DNA of 64,000 nt from Planctomycetota bacterium. Its GTDB lineage: Bacteria > Planctomycetota > B15-G4 > JADJEK01. This document shows positions 1 to 9,400 of this stretch, piece by piece (within the stretch, counting starts at the first letter, position 1; every line of letters starts with the position of its first letter). The notes below the pieces were generated by a model. The model was given only the letters and a program-made list of their open reading frames with translations, was not told where the DNA came from and searched no databases. Both the position numbers and the translations under genes were made by a program. The stretch lies in the NCBI GenBank assembly GCA_016709145.1, contig JADJEK010000002.1, forward strand, positions 496,001 to 560,000, given 5' to 3'.

Positions 1-1446
1 ATCGAGTTCACGGTCGACGCCGCGCCGCCGAGCTCGAACTCGCACGAACAATTGCTGTGCTTCGCGACGCCGACCGTGCTTCCCACCACGACCGAGCCGT
101 CGCGGCCCGACGTGGTGCTGATGTCGCTCGACACCGTGCGTTGGGATCGCACGTCGCTCGCCGATGCGACGTTGAACACGACGCCGGCGTTGGCCGCGCT
201 CGCCGACGGCGGCGTCGTGTTCGAGTCGGCGTTCTCGACGGCATCGTGGACCTTGCCGGCTCACTCGTCCGTGTTCACCGGCATGCATCCGGATCGCACC
301 GGGACGAGTTTCTCCTACGCGAGCATGCCGAGCGGCGCGACCACGATCGCCGAGCTGTTCCGCACCGCAGGCTACGAGACGATCGCGTTGACGGGCGGCG
401 GCTTCGTGATGCCCGAGTTCGGCTTCGCGCGTGGGTTCGAGCGCTACATCGCTTGCGATCCCGCGTATCCCGACCCCGACTACGCCAGTACCCGCGGCGA
501 TCTGCCCGACCTCGCCGGTCAGGCCCGCAATTCACGCGCGACACGCGAACAGATCCTCGCGCACCTGCGCGGCCCGCGCAGTCGACCGTTGTTCCTGTTC
601 GTGCACACCTACGCTGCGCACAACTACACGGCTCCGCCGCGAGTGCTGCGCGAGCTGGGCGCGCAGGAGCCCGCGATCCCGAACTTGCTGCAAGGCGTGT
701 CGACCACGCGCCTGACTCGGTACGTGAGCCAGTCGCCACAGCCGCCCGACGCGCCGCAGTTCATGGCGCGAGCACGCTTCCTCTACGACTGCGCCCTCCG
801 CACGGCGGATGAATGGGTGGGTCAAGTGGCCGGTGCGCTGACGGCGTCGGGTCGGCTCGACCGCACGTGGATCACGGTGTTCTCGGATCACGGCGAGGAG
901 TTGTTCGAGCGCGGCGAGATCGGTCACGGCCGCTTCCTCTACGACGAGTTGCTGCACGTCCCGCTGCTCCTGCGCGGCCCAGGCCTCGACCGGGGACGGG
1001 CGGCGGACTTGGTCTCCCTGGTCGACGTGATGCCGACGCTGCTCGATCTCGCGGGCGTCTCGCTCCCATCCGACGCACCCGCACTCGACGGACGCAGCCT
1101 CGCCCCTCGGTTGCGCGGCGAGTCGCTGCCGCCTCGACCCGTCTACGCGCGCACGAACCACCTCGACATCGTGCGCCGCGCGTTACGTAGCGCCGACGAG
1201 AAGTTCATCCGCAGTGAACAACCTGGCGTCGCCACGCTGCGCGAGCTGTTCGACGTCCGCACCGATCGCGGCGAGCTGCGGAATCGAGCCGACGACGATG
1301 CGGCTTCGAGTGCCGCGTTCGACGAGCGCATGGAGCGCTTCGTCGGCGCGCTGGAAGCGTCGGCGGTCGGCGGCGGGCAGGCCTCGATGTCCGACGAGAC
1401 GCGCCGACAACTCGAACAGCTCGGCTACCTTGGCGGCGACCACTGA
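1..1446 (+). CDS. Sulfatase-like alkaline phosphatase superfamily hydrolase, 5' partial
   Basis: The reading frame is open from the first base, so the true start lies upstream; 481 residues are visible. An N-terminal metal site of the sulfatase fold is seen in VVLMSLDTVRWDRT, followed by the catalytic stretch STASWTLPAHSSVFTG. A second metal cluster reads VFSDHGEELFERGEIGHG. In true sulfatases the C/S-x-P-x-R motif supplies formylglycine; here the matching position is Thr (T-L-P-A-H) and the Arg is His. Maturation to formylglycine is therefore unlikely, and a Thr nucleophile as in phosphoethanolamine transferases is possible. The C-terminus QLEQLGYLGG resembles the tail of many exported planctomycete members. 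Substrate cannot be told. It is followed 22 bases later by an aldo/keto reductase on the same strand. Confidence 0.85.
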   Translation: MEFTVDAAPPSSNSHEQLLCFATPTVLPTTTEPSRPDVVLMSLDTVRWDRTSLADATLNTTPALAALADGGVVFESAFSTASWTLPAHSSVFTGMHPDRTGTSFSYASMPSGATTIAELFRTAGYETIALTGGGFVMPEFGFARGFERYIACDPAYPDPDYASTRGDLPDLAGQARNSRATREQILAHLRGPRSRPLFLFVHTYAAHNYTAPPRVLRELGAQEPAIPNLLQGVSTTRLTRYVSQSPQPPDAPQFMARARFLYDCALRTADEWVGQVAGALTASGRLDRTWITVFSDHGEELFERGEIGHGRFLYDELLHVPLLLRGPGLDRGRAADLVSLVDVMPTLLDLAGVSLPSDAPALDGRSLAPRLRGESLPPRPVYARTNHLDIVRRALRSADEKFIRSEQPGVATLRELFDVRTDRGELRNRADDDAASSAAFDERMERFVGALEASAVGGGQASMSDETRRQLEQLGYLGGDH

Positions 1447-1468
1447 TCGCCGCGCGCTGGAGCCACGA

Positions 1469-2431
1469 GTGAAGTACCGCAGACTCGGTTCATCGGGCTG
1501 CAAGGTCTCGGTGCTGTCGCTCGGCAGTTGGCTGACGTTCGGCAGCAGCGTCGACGACGCGGGGACCGAGCGCTGCGTGCGCGCGGCGGTCGAAGCCGGC
1601 ATCAACTTCTTCGACACCGCGGACATCTACGCCTACGGCGCGGCCGAGCGATCGCTCGGTCAAGCGCTGCGACCGTATCGCCGGCAGGACTACGTGCTCG
1701 CGACCAAGACGTTCTGGCCGATGAGCGAGAACGTCAACGACCGCGGCTTGTCGCGCAAGCACCTGATGGAGGCGTGCGAGGCGTCGCTGCAACGCTTACA
1801 CACCGACTACGTCGATCTCTACCAGTGCCATCGCTTCGATCCCGACACGCCGACCGAGGAAGTCGTGCGCGCCATGGAAGACCTGATCCGTCAAGGCAAG
1901 GTCTTGTACTGGGGTGTCAGCGTCTGGACCGCGGCCCAGATCGCCGAGGCCTGCGCGATCGCGGACCGCGTGCTCGGCTATCGACCGATCACGAACCAAC
2001 CGCAATACAACCTGCTCGATCGATCGATCGAGCCCGAGATCATGCCGGCCGCGGCACAGCGCGGAATGGGGCAGATCGTGTTCTGTCCACTCGCGCAGGG
2101 CTTGCTGACCGGCAAGTACGCCGATGGGTCGGTGCCGTCCGAATCGCGCGCGGCCGACGAGCAGCGCGGCGGCTTCCTGCGCCCGAAGTTGACCGAGCGC
2201 AACCTGGCCGCGTCGCGCACGCTCGTGGCCGAAGCGAACCAGCTCGGCATCACGCCAGCGCAATTGGCGTTGGCGTGGATCCTGCGTCGCGGAGAGGTCA
2301 CCTCGGCCATCGTCGGTGCCACGCGGCCGGAGCAGATCACGGAGAACGCGAAGGCCGCCGACCTCGAGCTGCCGTACGACGTCCTCGCACGCCTCGACAC
2401 GTTGACGGCGCCCGGAGAGAAGACCGCGTGA
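1469..2431 (+). CDS. Aldo/keto reductase, potassium-channel beta-subunit type
   Basis: A 320-residue NADPH-dependent oxidoreductase of the AKR superfamily, the usual length for the KCNAB/YghZ-like branch. The TIM-barrel catalytic tetrad is visible: Asp and Tyr in DTADIYAYG, Lys in LATKTFW and His in YQCHRFD. The N-terminus KYRRLGSSGCKVSVLSLGSW is the normal first strand of the family, which supports the GTG start at 1469 over earlier in-frame codons inside the preceding gene. The C-terminal nucleotide-binding part includes SAIVGATRPEQI. Its physiological carbonyl substrate is unknown. The stop overlaps the GTG of the next gene (GTGA), so the two are probably translated together. Confidence 0.93.
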   Translation: MKYRRLGSSGCKVSVLSLGSWLTFGSSVDDAGTERCVRAAVEAGINFFDTADIYAYGAAERSLGQALRPYRRQDYVLATKTFWPMSENVNDRGLSRKHLMEACEASLQRLHTDYVDLYQCHRFDPDTPTEEVVRAMEDLIRQGKVLYWGVSVWTAAQIAEACAIADRVLGYRPITNQPQYNLLDRSIEPEIMPAAAQRGMGQIVFCPLAQGLLTGKYADGSVPSESRAADEQRGGFLRPKLTERNLAASRTLVAEANQLGITPAQLALAWILRRGEVTSAIVGATRPEQITENAKAADLELPYDVLARLDTLTAPGEKTA

Positions 2432-3015
2432 GCGCGTCGCGCCCGATCGAGCACGTGTACGACGATCCGCTCGAGCGCGTCTGGCTCGGCGCGGCGGCGC
2501 GCATCGGCTTCCGCGTGGTGCGCGGACGCGACGTCTTCGCGAGCTACGACGGCGCCGGCACGCTCACGATCGGCGAGCGCGACACGCTCGACCCCGACGA
2601 CTCCCTCGCGCAGATGATCTACCACGAGTGCTGCCACGCGCTGGTCCAGGGGTGTGATGCGCTGATGCGCGTCGACTTCGGGCTCGACAACCGCGGTGGC
2701 CGCGACGACGCTCGCGAACACGCGTGCCTGGTCACGCAGGCGATCCTCGCGCAGCGGCACGGCCTGCGTGCGTTCCTCGCGCCGACGACCGACTATCGCG
2801 CGTACTGGAACGAACTCGGCGACGACCCGCGCGCGGCATGTTCGCCCGAGATCGGTGCGCTCGTCGATGCGGCGCTCGAGGCCGCGGAGCGCCCCCCGTT
2901 CGCCCCGCATCTCGACCACGCGCTGGCGGCGACCGCGGAGATCGTGCGCATCGTGCGGGCGTTCGCGCCGCCGAGTTCGCCCGACTCGCGGCGCTCGCTC
3001 TACGACGCGTCGTAG
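2428..3015 (+). CDS. Hypothetical protein with HECCH metal-binding motif
   Basis: A 195-residue soluble protein with no signal peptide. The recognisable element is MIYHECCHALVQG near residue 66, an HExxH zinc-peptidase-like motif in which the two middle positions are cysteines. A later acidic/histidine stretch, DDAREHACL, could give the third ligand, but I cannot assign it to a named metalloprotease family. Translation appears coupled to the aldo/keto reductase because its GTG overlaps the upstream stop by four bases. There may be a shared pathway, but nothing in the sequence names it. It could also be a metal-binding protein with no peptidase activity. Confidence 0.8.
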   Translation: MSASRPIEHVYDDPLERVWLGAAARIGFRVVRGRDVFASYDGAGTLTIGERDTLDPDDSLAQMIYHECCHALVQGCDALMRVDFGLDNRGGRDDAREHACLVTQAILAQRHGLRAFLAPTTDYRAYWNELGDDPRAACSPEIGALVDAALEAAERPPFAPHLDHALAATAEIVRIVRAFAPPSSPDSRRSLYDAS

Positions 3016-3051
3016 AGCGAGCGGGCGAGAACGACCTGCGCTCGTCGGCGA

Positions 3052-5082
3052 TCAGGCGTGCTTGAACTCGGCCTTCGCGCGCGGGCCGTTCTTCAAGAAG
3101 TTCTCGACGCCGATGCGCATGTCCTGCGTACCGCAGACCGCACCGAACGCGCGAGCCTCGAGCTTCAGGCCCTCGGCGAGCGACGTGCGCGCTCCGGCCA
3201 GGATCACCTCGCACAGGATCGCGTCGACCTTCTTGCTGCGGTGACCGATGTCGATCGCGGGCAACTCGGTCGGCACGTTCGTGAGCGGTCCGGTCGGCAT
3301 CGCCTTCACGGACGCCGTGCCGCGCGCCAACTGCTGCGCGAGTTCGACCGCGCGCGCGAGCAAGTCGCCTTCGACTTCTTCGCTGATGAGGCCGAGTGCG
3401 AGTGCGTCCTTCGACGACACCGGGCGACCGGTGCGCAACAGCGCGGCGGCGGGCTCGATGCCGATCAGACGCGGCAAGCGCTGCGAGCCGCCGGCGCCCG
3501 GGATGATGCCGAGGTTCGTCTCGGGCTGCGTCGCGAGCGGATGCAGCCCGGCCTTCGCGATGCGCGTGGTCGCAGCCATCGCGAGTTCGATGCCGCCGCC
3601 GAACGCGAGCCCGTTCAGCGCGCAAACGACGGGCTTCTTCGCGGCCAGCGCGGCCACACGCGCCACCGCGTCGTTCGAGTCGGCCGAGGTCTTCTCGCCG
3701 TCGGCCTCCGACTTGATCGCGGCCAGGAAGTTCACGTCGGCGCCGGACACGAACGCCTTCTTGCCGAATCCCGTCAGCACGACGGCCTTGACGTTCGGGT
3801 CGGCTTCGAGCTCGGCTGCCTTGCGCCGCAGTTCGTCGAACACGCCCTGGTTCAGCGCGTTCAACACCTTCGGCCGCCGGATCGTCAGCACCGCGACACC
3901 GTCGCGATCGACGCGCTGCACGACCGGGATGTCCCACTGCGTGTTGGTCTCACCGAGCGTCATCAGGGTTTTCGAGATCTGGTAGCCGGGGTTCTGATCG
4001 GCGAAGCGACGCACGAGGCGGAACGCTTCGGCGGTGCCGAGCTCGTTCATGAAGCGGAACGCGGGCTTCATGTCGAGCGCGAGTTCGATCGCCATGTCGA
4101 AGTCGCCGACGCTGATCAGGCCGGCATCGACGATCTCGGAGACGATGCCGAAGTACGCGCCGCGCAACCACTCGGTGATCGTCTTCTCGAGCTCCTGCGG
4201 CACCTCGACGACTTCACCGCGCTTCGGCGTGTCCCACGCTTCACCGCTCTTCGCCTTCTCGGACAGCGAGCGCGGCGTGTGGAACCAACCGTCGATCGCT
4301 TCGGTGTAGTGGTCGAGACCGACCGCGGTGATCGGGTTGCCGCCGGTCAGGTTCATCGCCGTGAACGATCCGATCGTCATCCCGAGCGCGCGCGTCGCGA
4401 CCGTGTCGATCTGCTTGACCGTGGCCACGCCCTTGTCGGCCAGCATCAACGACGCCAGGAACAGGCCCTCGAAGACGGGATCGAGCGCGTAGCCGTAGCG
4501 CGACTGGACTTGGACGGGGACTTTGCCGATCGCCTCGTAGAACGACATCAACCATTCGGTCGTCGCCGGCTTCGTCGCTTCGCCCGGGACGATCTCGACC
4601 ACGAGGTTGCGCTCGGCCGGGAAGAAGTAGTGGATGACCGCGCTGCGGCCCTTCTCCTTCAACGACGTGAAGATCACTTCGGGTTCGAGGTGCGACGAGT
4701 TCGAGGTCAGGATCGCGTCCTTCGCCGCCAGCGTCTCGACCTGCGCGAAGATCTTCGCCTTCAGTTCCTTGTTCTCGGTCGCCGCCTCGACCACCAGATC
4801 GCAGCCTGCGATGGCGCCGTAGTCGGTCGTGAACGTGACGTGCGCGAGCATCTCGGCCTGGTTCTCGGGCGTGAACGCGCCGGCCTCGACGCCCTTCGCG
4901 ATCTTCTTCTCGAGCTTGGCCTTGCCCTTGTCGAGCGCGGCCTGAGCGACGTCGACGACCACGGTCTGGACACCTGCGGGCGCCAGGACCTTGGCGAAGT
5001 AGAGCGCGATGTCGGGGCCGATCTGGCCCGATCCGATCACGGCGACTTTGTTCAGGGTGCGACCACGGTGGGTGAAGCTCAT
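3052..5082 (-). CDS. 3-hydroxyacyl-CoA dehydrogenase / enoyl-CoA hydratase fusion, inverted domain order
   Basis: A 676-residue beta-oxidation enzyme. The N-terminal half is the NAD-dependent 3-hydroxyacyl-CoA dehydrogenase: Rossmann motif VAVIGSGQIG near residue 13, the SNSSHLEPE loop, the catalytic HYFFPAE segment (His equivalent of HFFNP) and the 3HCDH C-terminal domain. The C-terminal half from about residue 390 is a crotonase fold with RRPKVLNALN, the oxyanion-hole loop GLAFGGGIELAMA and ETNLGIIPGAGGSQRLPR. Canonical FadB/FadJ place the crotonase first, so this order is reversed. The hydratase Glu of PETNLGIIPGAGG is present. A GGAAAGG ribosome site lies 7 bases upstream of ATG. It likely acts on acyl-CoA in the cytoplasm; no thiolase is adjacent. 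Confidence 0.93.
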   Translation of the reverse strand: MSFTHRGRTLNKVAVIGSGQIGPDIALYFAKVLAPAGVQTVVVDVAQAALDKGKAKLEKKIAKGVEAGAFTPENQAEMLAHVTFTTDYGAIAGCDLVVEAATENKELKAKIFAQVETLAAKDAILTSNSSHLEPEVIFTSLKEKGRSAVIHYFFPAERNLVVEIVPGEATKPATTEWLMSFYEAIGKVPVQVQSRYGYALDPVFEGLFLASLMLADKGVATVKQIDTVATRALGMTIGSFTAMNLTGGNPITAVGLDHYTEAIDGWFHTPRSLSEKAKSGEAWDTPKRGEVVEVPQELEKTITEWLRGAYFGIVSEIVDAGLISVGDFDMAIELALDMKPAFRFMNELGTAEAFRLVRRFADQNPGYQISKTLMTLGETNTQWDIPVVQRVDRDGVAVLTIRRPKVLNALNQGVFDELRRKAAELEADPNVKAVVLTGFGKKAFVSGADVNFLAAIKSEADGEKTSADSNDAVARVAALAAKKPVVCALNGLAFGGGIELAMAATTRIAKAGLHPLATQPETNLGIIPGAGGSQRLPRLIGIEPAAALLRTGRPVSSKDALALGLISEEVEGDLLARAVELAQQLARGTASVKAMPTGPLTNVPTELPAIDIGHRSKKVDAILCEVILAGARTSLAEGLKLEARAFGAVCGTQDMRIGVENFLKNGPRAKAEFKHA

Positions 5083-5130
5083 AGGGGACCTTTCCGACGA
5101 CGGATCCTGCGGGCGAACGCGAAACGCGGG

Positions 5131-5158
5131 AGTCTAGACGCACGCAGCGGCGAGTCCA
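5131..5158 (-). promoter_or_regulatory. Predicted promoter of the inverted hydroxyacyl-CoA dehydrogenase fusion
   Basis: On the minus strand TGGACT (5153-5158), 16 bases, then TAGACT (5131-5136) followed by CCCGCG. It lies about 49 bases ahead of the start at 5082. The -10 and its C/G-rich tail recur at several other gene starts in this window. Confidence 0.5.
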
Positions 5159-5165
5159 CCCTGCG

Positions 5166-5618
5166 TCATTCGACGCGCAGCGCCGTTCGAACGGCAGCCT
5201 CGTGGGCCGCGAACGTCTCCGGCGTTCCGACGAACTCGGCGGTGACGACGCGATCGCGCACGAGGCGCGACTCGGTGGTCAGGAACAGTGCGTAGCGCTG
5301 CAGGACTCCGTCGACGGTCGCCTCGAACGTGAACTCGACGCCGGGCGCACCGTCGATCTTCACGTCGCGCTCGGAGATCAGCGTGTACCCGCGCTCCGTC
5401 GTGAAGTGCAGCCGCACGTGTTCGCGCCAGAACGCGAGCGTGCCGTCGGCCTCCGGCGTGAACCGTCGGATCCACAGGCGCGCGTCGTCGGACGCGACGA
5501 ACTTCGCACCCGCGCGCGTCGACTCGAGCTCGACGAATTGATCGGGAGCTCGGTACGAAGACGCGAAGCAGCCGGAAACGACGACGGCGAGCACGGCCGT
5601 GATGGTGAAGCGTTGCAT
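5166..5618 (-). CDS. Small exported lipoprotein, function unknown
   Basis: A 150-residue protein beginning with a hydrophobic signal segment that ends in a lipobox (VVVSGC, Cys about residue 17), so it should be a membrane-anchored lipoprotein. The mature part has the look of a compact beta-rich domain: repeated short strands such as ARLWIRRF, LRLHFTTERG and VEFTFEATVDG. No family is recognised. It follows the DUF4349 lipoprotein on the same strand, 13 bases after that gene's stop, so the two are probably one transcript and may serve the same envelope process. Confidence 0.78.
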   Translation of the reverse strand: MQRFTITAVLAVVVSGCFASSYRAPDQFVELESTRAGAKFVASDDARLWIRRFTPEADGTLAFWREHVRLHFTTERGYTLISERDVKIDGAPGVEFTFEATVDGVLQRYALFLTTESRLVRDRVVTAEFVGTPETFAAHEAAVRTALRVE

Positions 5619-5631
5619 GGTCGATCCCCGT

Positions 5632-6366
5632 TCAGAACCGGCGTAGGGCCGGTTCGATGCCGATCGCGTTGACCCATTCGAAGCGACTGCCGGTCGCGCG
5701 TCGTACCGGAGGCGGCGCCTGACCTTGGAAGTCGATCGTGATGCGCGAGTACGCGATCTGCGCCTCGAGAGCCTTGAATTGGCCCTTCATCTGCTCGATC
5801 TCGGTCGTGACGCGACGCAGTTGTTCCTCGATCGCGAGGATGTCCTTCATCTCCGTCGCGCGCTCGAGCAGTGCGAGGAGGCGTTCGCGCGCGACCTCGG
5901 CGTTGCGGATGCGGACGTCGAGATCGATCCACTCCGAGGTGACGTCTTGCGTGCGGACCGACTCGGACAACACGCGACCGAGCGCCGGCACCATGGCGAC
6001 GATCGCTTGGAAGCGCTCGGCCGGAACACGCACCACGACGACACCATCGGTGCGGCTCTCGACGTAGCCACCGACGCGCTCCGCCTCGGTCATGAAGCGC
6101 GCGATCGCGGTGTCGCGTTGCGCCGCGAGCACCGTGAACTCGCCGACGTAGACGCGCTTGCGCACGTCGGCGACCGGCGCATCGCCGCCGTCGGCGCCGC
6201 CGCGTTGCGCTGGGGAACCCGCGCGGCGGGCGACGTCCCCCGCGTGGAAGTCGGCGAGTACGCCGGCCTCCGACGCCGGCGCCATGGCCTCGTGCTTCAT
6301 CACCGCCGAGCCGCAGGCCGGGACGGTCGCGAGTGCCAACAGGAATCCGAACCGAATCGTGCGCAT
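5632..6366 (-). CDS. DUF4349-domain lipoprotein
   Basis: A 244-residue protein with a lipobox signal peptide (LALATVPACGS). The mature part carries the features of the DUF4349 family: a beta-hairpin region reading GGYVESRTDGVVVVRVPAERF, then SEWIDLDVRIRNAEVARERLLALLERATEMKDILAIEEQL, which predicts a long coiled coil, and a final IAYSRITIDF strand. Many DUF4349 proteins end in a membrane helix; this one stops soon after the last strand and is held by the N-terminal lipid instead. The ATG at 6366 is chosen over upstream in-frame starts because it opens the signal peptide and has a GGGAGGGAA ribosome site. Function is unknown. Confidence 0.88.
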   Translation of the reverse strand: MRTIRFGFLLALATVPACGSAVMKHEAMAPASEAGVLADFHAGDVARRAGSPAQRGGADGGDAPVADVRKRVYVGEFTVLAAQRDTAIARFMTEAERVGGYVESRTDGVVVVRVPAERFQAIVAMVPALGRVLSESVRTQDVTSEWIDLDVRIRNAEVARERLLALLERATEMKDILAIEEQLRRVTTEIEQMKGQFKALEAQIAYSRITIDFQGQAPPPVRRATGSRFEWVNAIGIEPALRRF

Positions 6367-6417
6367 GGGCGTTGTTCCCTCCCGCGATGGATCTCGCGTC
6401 GAGCGCGAAGGGGCGCC

Positions 6418-6423
6418 AGCATA
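6418..6423 (-). promoter_or_regulatory. Possible -10 element for the DUF4349 lipoprotein
   Basis: Minus-strand TATGCT followed by GGCGCCCC, about 52 bases ahead of the start at 6366. No good -35 is seen at 16-18 bases. Confidence 0.25.
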
Positions 6424-6469
6424 GGCGCGCCGTGGCCCCCGTTCACGTCGGCGGACGTTGGAAGCTCGC

Positions 6470-9400
6470 ATGATCCACGCTCGCACGATCGCCTGCATCG
6501 GCCTCGCTTGCGCCCTGTGGGCGCGAACCGCGATGCCGCAACAGGCCTTGACCACGGCGCACGCTCCGTACGTGCAGTTCGAGTCCGGACCCGTGAACGC
6601 GTTGCTGCTCGATCCGAGCGGACAACGGCTGTTCGTGCTCAACACCGCCGATCATCGCGTCGAGTGGTTCCGCTTGCGGCAGCAGGCCGCCGAGCAGGCG
6701 CCGAACCCGTCCGCAAAGGGCACGGTGACCGCGATCGGCGGCGGAGGCGGCCCCGTGCCGGGGACCGCGGTCGTCGGGCCAGGGGACGCTGCTTGGATCT
6801 ACGAAGACGCGGTGTTCACCGGACTCGAGCCCGTGGCGCTCGCGCTCGACCCGAACCAGCCGCAGCGGCTGTTCGTCGCGAATCACGTCTCGGACAGCGT
6901 GTCGGTCGTCGACGTCCCGAAGCGTCAGGTGGTCGCGACGCTCCAAGTCGGCGACGAACCGAGTGGACTCGCGCTGGCGAACGGGCGCTTGTTCGTCGCG
7001 TGCGCGCGCGCGCCGAAGCAGCAGCTCGTGCCCGGGCAGACCGCGCCCGGAGCGTTCGACGAACATTGCGTCGCCGTGTTCGACCCGGCGCCGCCGTACG
7101 CGTGGATCGCGAACGTCGTCGTGCCGGGTTTCGCGCCGCGCGACGTCGTCGCGCACGCCGGGACCGTCTACGCGATCCCGCAACACTCGGGCAACAAGAC
7201 CACGCTGCTCGACGAGACCAAGACCAAGCAAGCCGGACTCGAGCAGTGGGTGACCGACGCCTACGACCTGCCACTGCCGTGGAATCCGGTGCTGTTGCGC
7301 CCGGAGTTGAATCCGCTCGCGTTCCCGCGCGGCTGGTACGTGCCGAACGCTGGCCGCATCGTGTTCGACCACGAGTTCCCCGGCCAGACGTTGGTCTTGC
7401 AAGACGCCGACGTCGTGGCGATCGACGCGACCTCGCTGCAACTCGGTTCCACACCGATCCAAGGCGTCGGGACCTCGCTGTTCGACGTCGAACGCAATCC
7501 CGCGACCGGCGAGCTGTGGATCGCGGGACAGGATGCGCGAAACCGCGTGAGGTTCGAACCGAACCTGCGCGGGCACGCGATCTCGAACCGCGTCGCGCGC
7601 GTCGATCTCGCGACCGGCAGCGTCGCCAGCATCGAGTTGACGAGCCCGACCGTTCCGCAAGCGCTCGCGCAACCGGCCGTGCTCGCGTTCCATGCCTCGT
7701 CGTCGCAGGCGACCGCGTACGTCGCGTGTCTCGGTAGCGCGGCGGTCGTCGTGCTCGATGCGCGCAATGGCGCATACGTGACGACGATCGCGACCGGCAC
7801 GATCCCGTCCGGACTCGCGGTCGACGCCGAGCGCCATCTGCTGCATGTGTTCTGCCGCGGCGACGGCACGCTGCGGACCTACGACATCACGCGTCGCCAC
7901 GTTCCGATCGGCGGGCCGGTGCGCATCGGCTACGACCCCGAACCGCCGGCCGTCCGCGAAGGCCGCGCGCACCTCTACGAAGCGCGCACAACAGCGGGCC
8001 ACGGCAACGGCTCCATGAGCTGCGCGAGCTGTCACCAATTCGGCCACGACGACCAGTTGGCGTGGGACCTCGGCGATCCGAGCGGAGCGTGGGGGTACTA
8101 CTTCCCCGACGTGCTCGACGACTTCGCCTCGTATCCCGGTGCCGTGGTCGCCTCGCCGATCACGCCGATCCTGCATCCACTGAAGGGGCCGATGGTCACG
8201 CAATCGCTGCGCGGCCTGGTCGACGCGTCGACGAAAGACGACCTGCCGCTGCATTGGCGCGGCGACCGGCGCGTGTTCCAGGCGTTCCGTGGCGCGTTCC
8301 AGAGTTTGCTCGGCGGCGCCGGGATCGACGCGCTCTCGATGCAGCAGTTCGCCGCGTTCGTGCGCGCGCTGCGCGTCCCCCCGAACCCGCACACGCCGAA
8401 GGACCGCGTCTACACCGGCATCGAGGCGCTCGGCCAGGACACCTACGGTCTGACTCCGGGCATCGCGGGCAAGCCGTACTCCGGTGCGGGCGTCGCTTGT
8501 GCGAAGTGCCACCAAGCCGACTTCGCCGGCAAGACCGACTTCACGGGATCACGTCCCGTCGCGAGCGCGGGCAGCTTCTCGCAACTGTTCCAGACCGCGC
8601 AATTGCGCCAGGCCTACGAGAAGGACGACCGCGAACTCACGGGCTTCGGCTTGCTCCACGACGGCGCCGTCGACGGAGTGCGCGGCTTCATGGACTTCGT
8701 CGTGCCGAACGGCGGCAATCCGACCTTCCCGAACTTCACGACGGCGGACAAGGATGCCGTCGCCGCGTTCGTGAAGGCGTTCGACACCGGCATTCCGCCG
8801 CTGGTCGGCGCGCAGTTCACGCTGAGTGCGAGCACCGCCGCGCAGGCCGACGCTTTCCTCGATCTCGCCGAAGCGATGGCCTTGGCTCCGCACTCCGACG
8901 TCGACGTGATCGTGAAGGGATTCCGACTCGATGCGCTCCAGCACGTCCTGCCGCGCGGAGGCGTGTTCGTGCCCGATGCGTCGGGTAGCGCAGGCGCGTA
9001 CGTGTTCGACAGCGGCAACACGGCGTCGCGCAGCCTGCTCGTGCAGCTCGCGAACGCGGGGATCGCGACCTTCACGTTCACGTGCGTGCCGCGCGGGCTC
9101 GGCGTGCGGCTCGGGCTCGACCGCGACGAGGACGACGTGCCCGACCTGGCCGAGACCATGCGCGGCACCGACCCGACGCGCGCCGACAGCGACGGCGACG
9201 GCTACGCGGACGGGTTCGAACTCGCGCTGGGCGCCGATCCGACGCATGCCGATGCCGCACTGGCCGACGCGGTCGCGCCGACGATCCAGGACTCCGTCGT
9301 GCTCGACGTGTTCCACGATGCCGCGACGATCGCGTGCGCGACGAGCGAGCCCGCGTTCGTGCGCGTCGACATCGGGAGCGCGGTCGGGCTCGCGGACCTC

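Noticed and set aside
3058..5295. 745-codon open frame opposite the hydroxyacyl-CoA dehydrogenase fusion
   Set aside because: Arg/Asp-rich shadow sequence with no family likeness; the minus strand encodes a recognisable enzyme.
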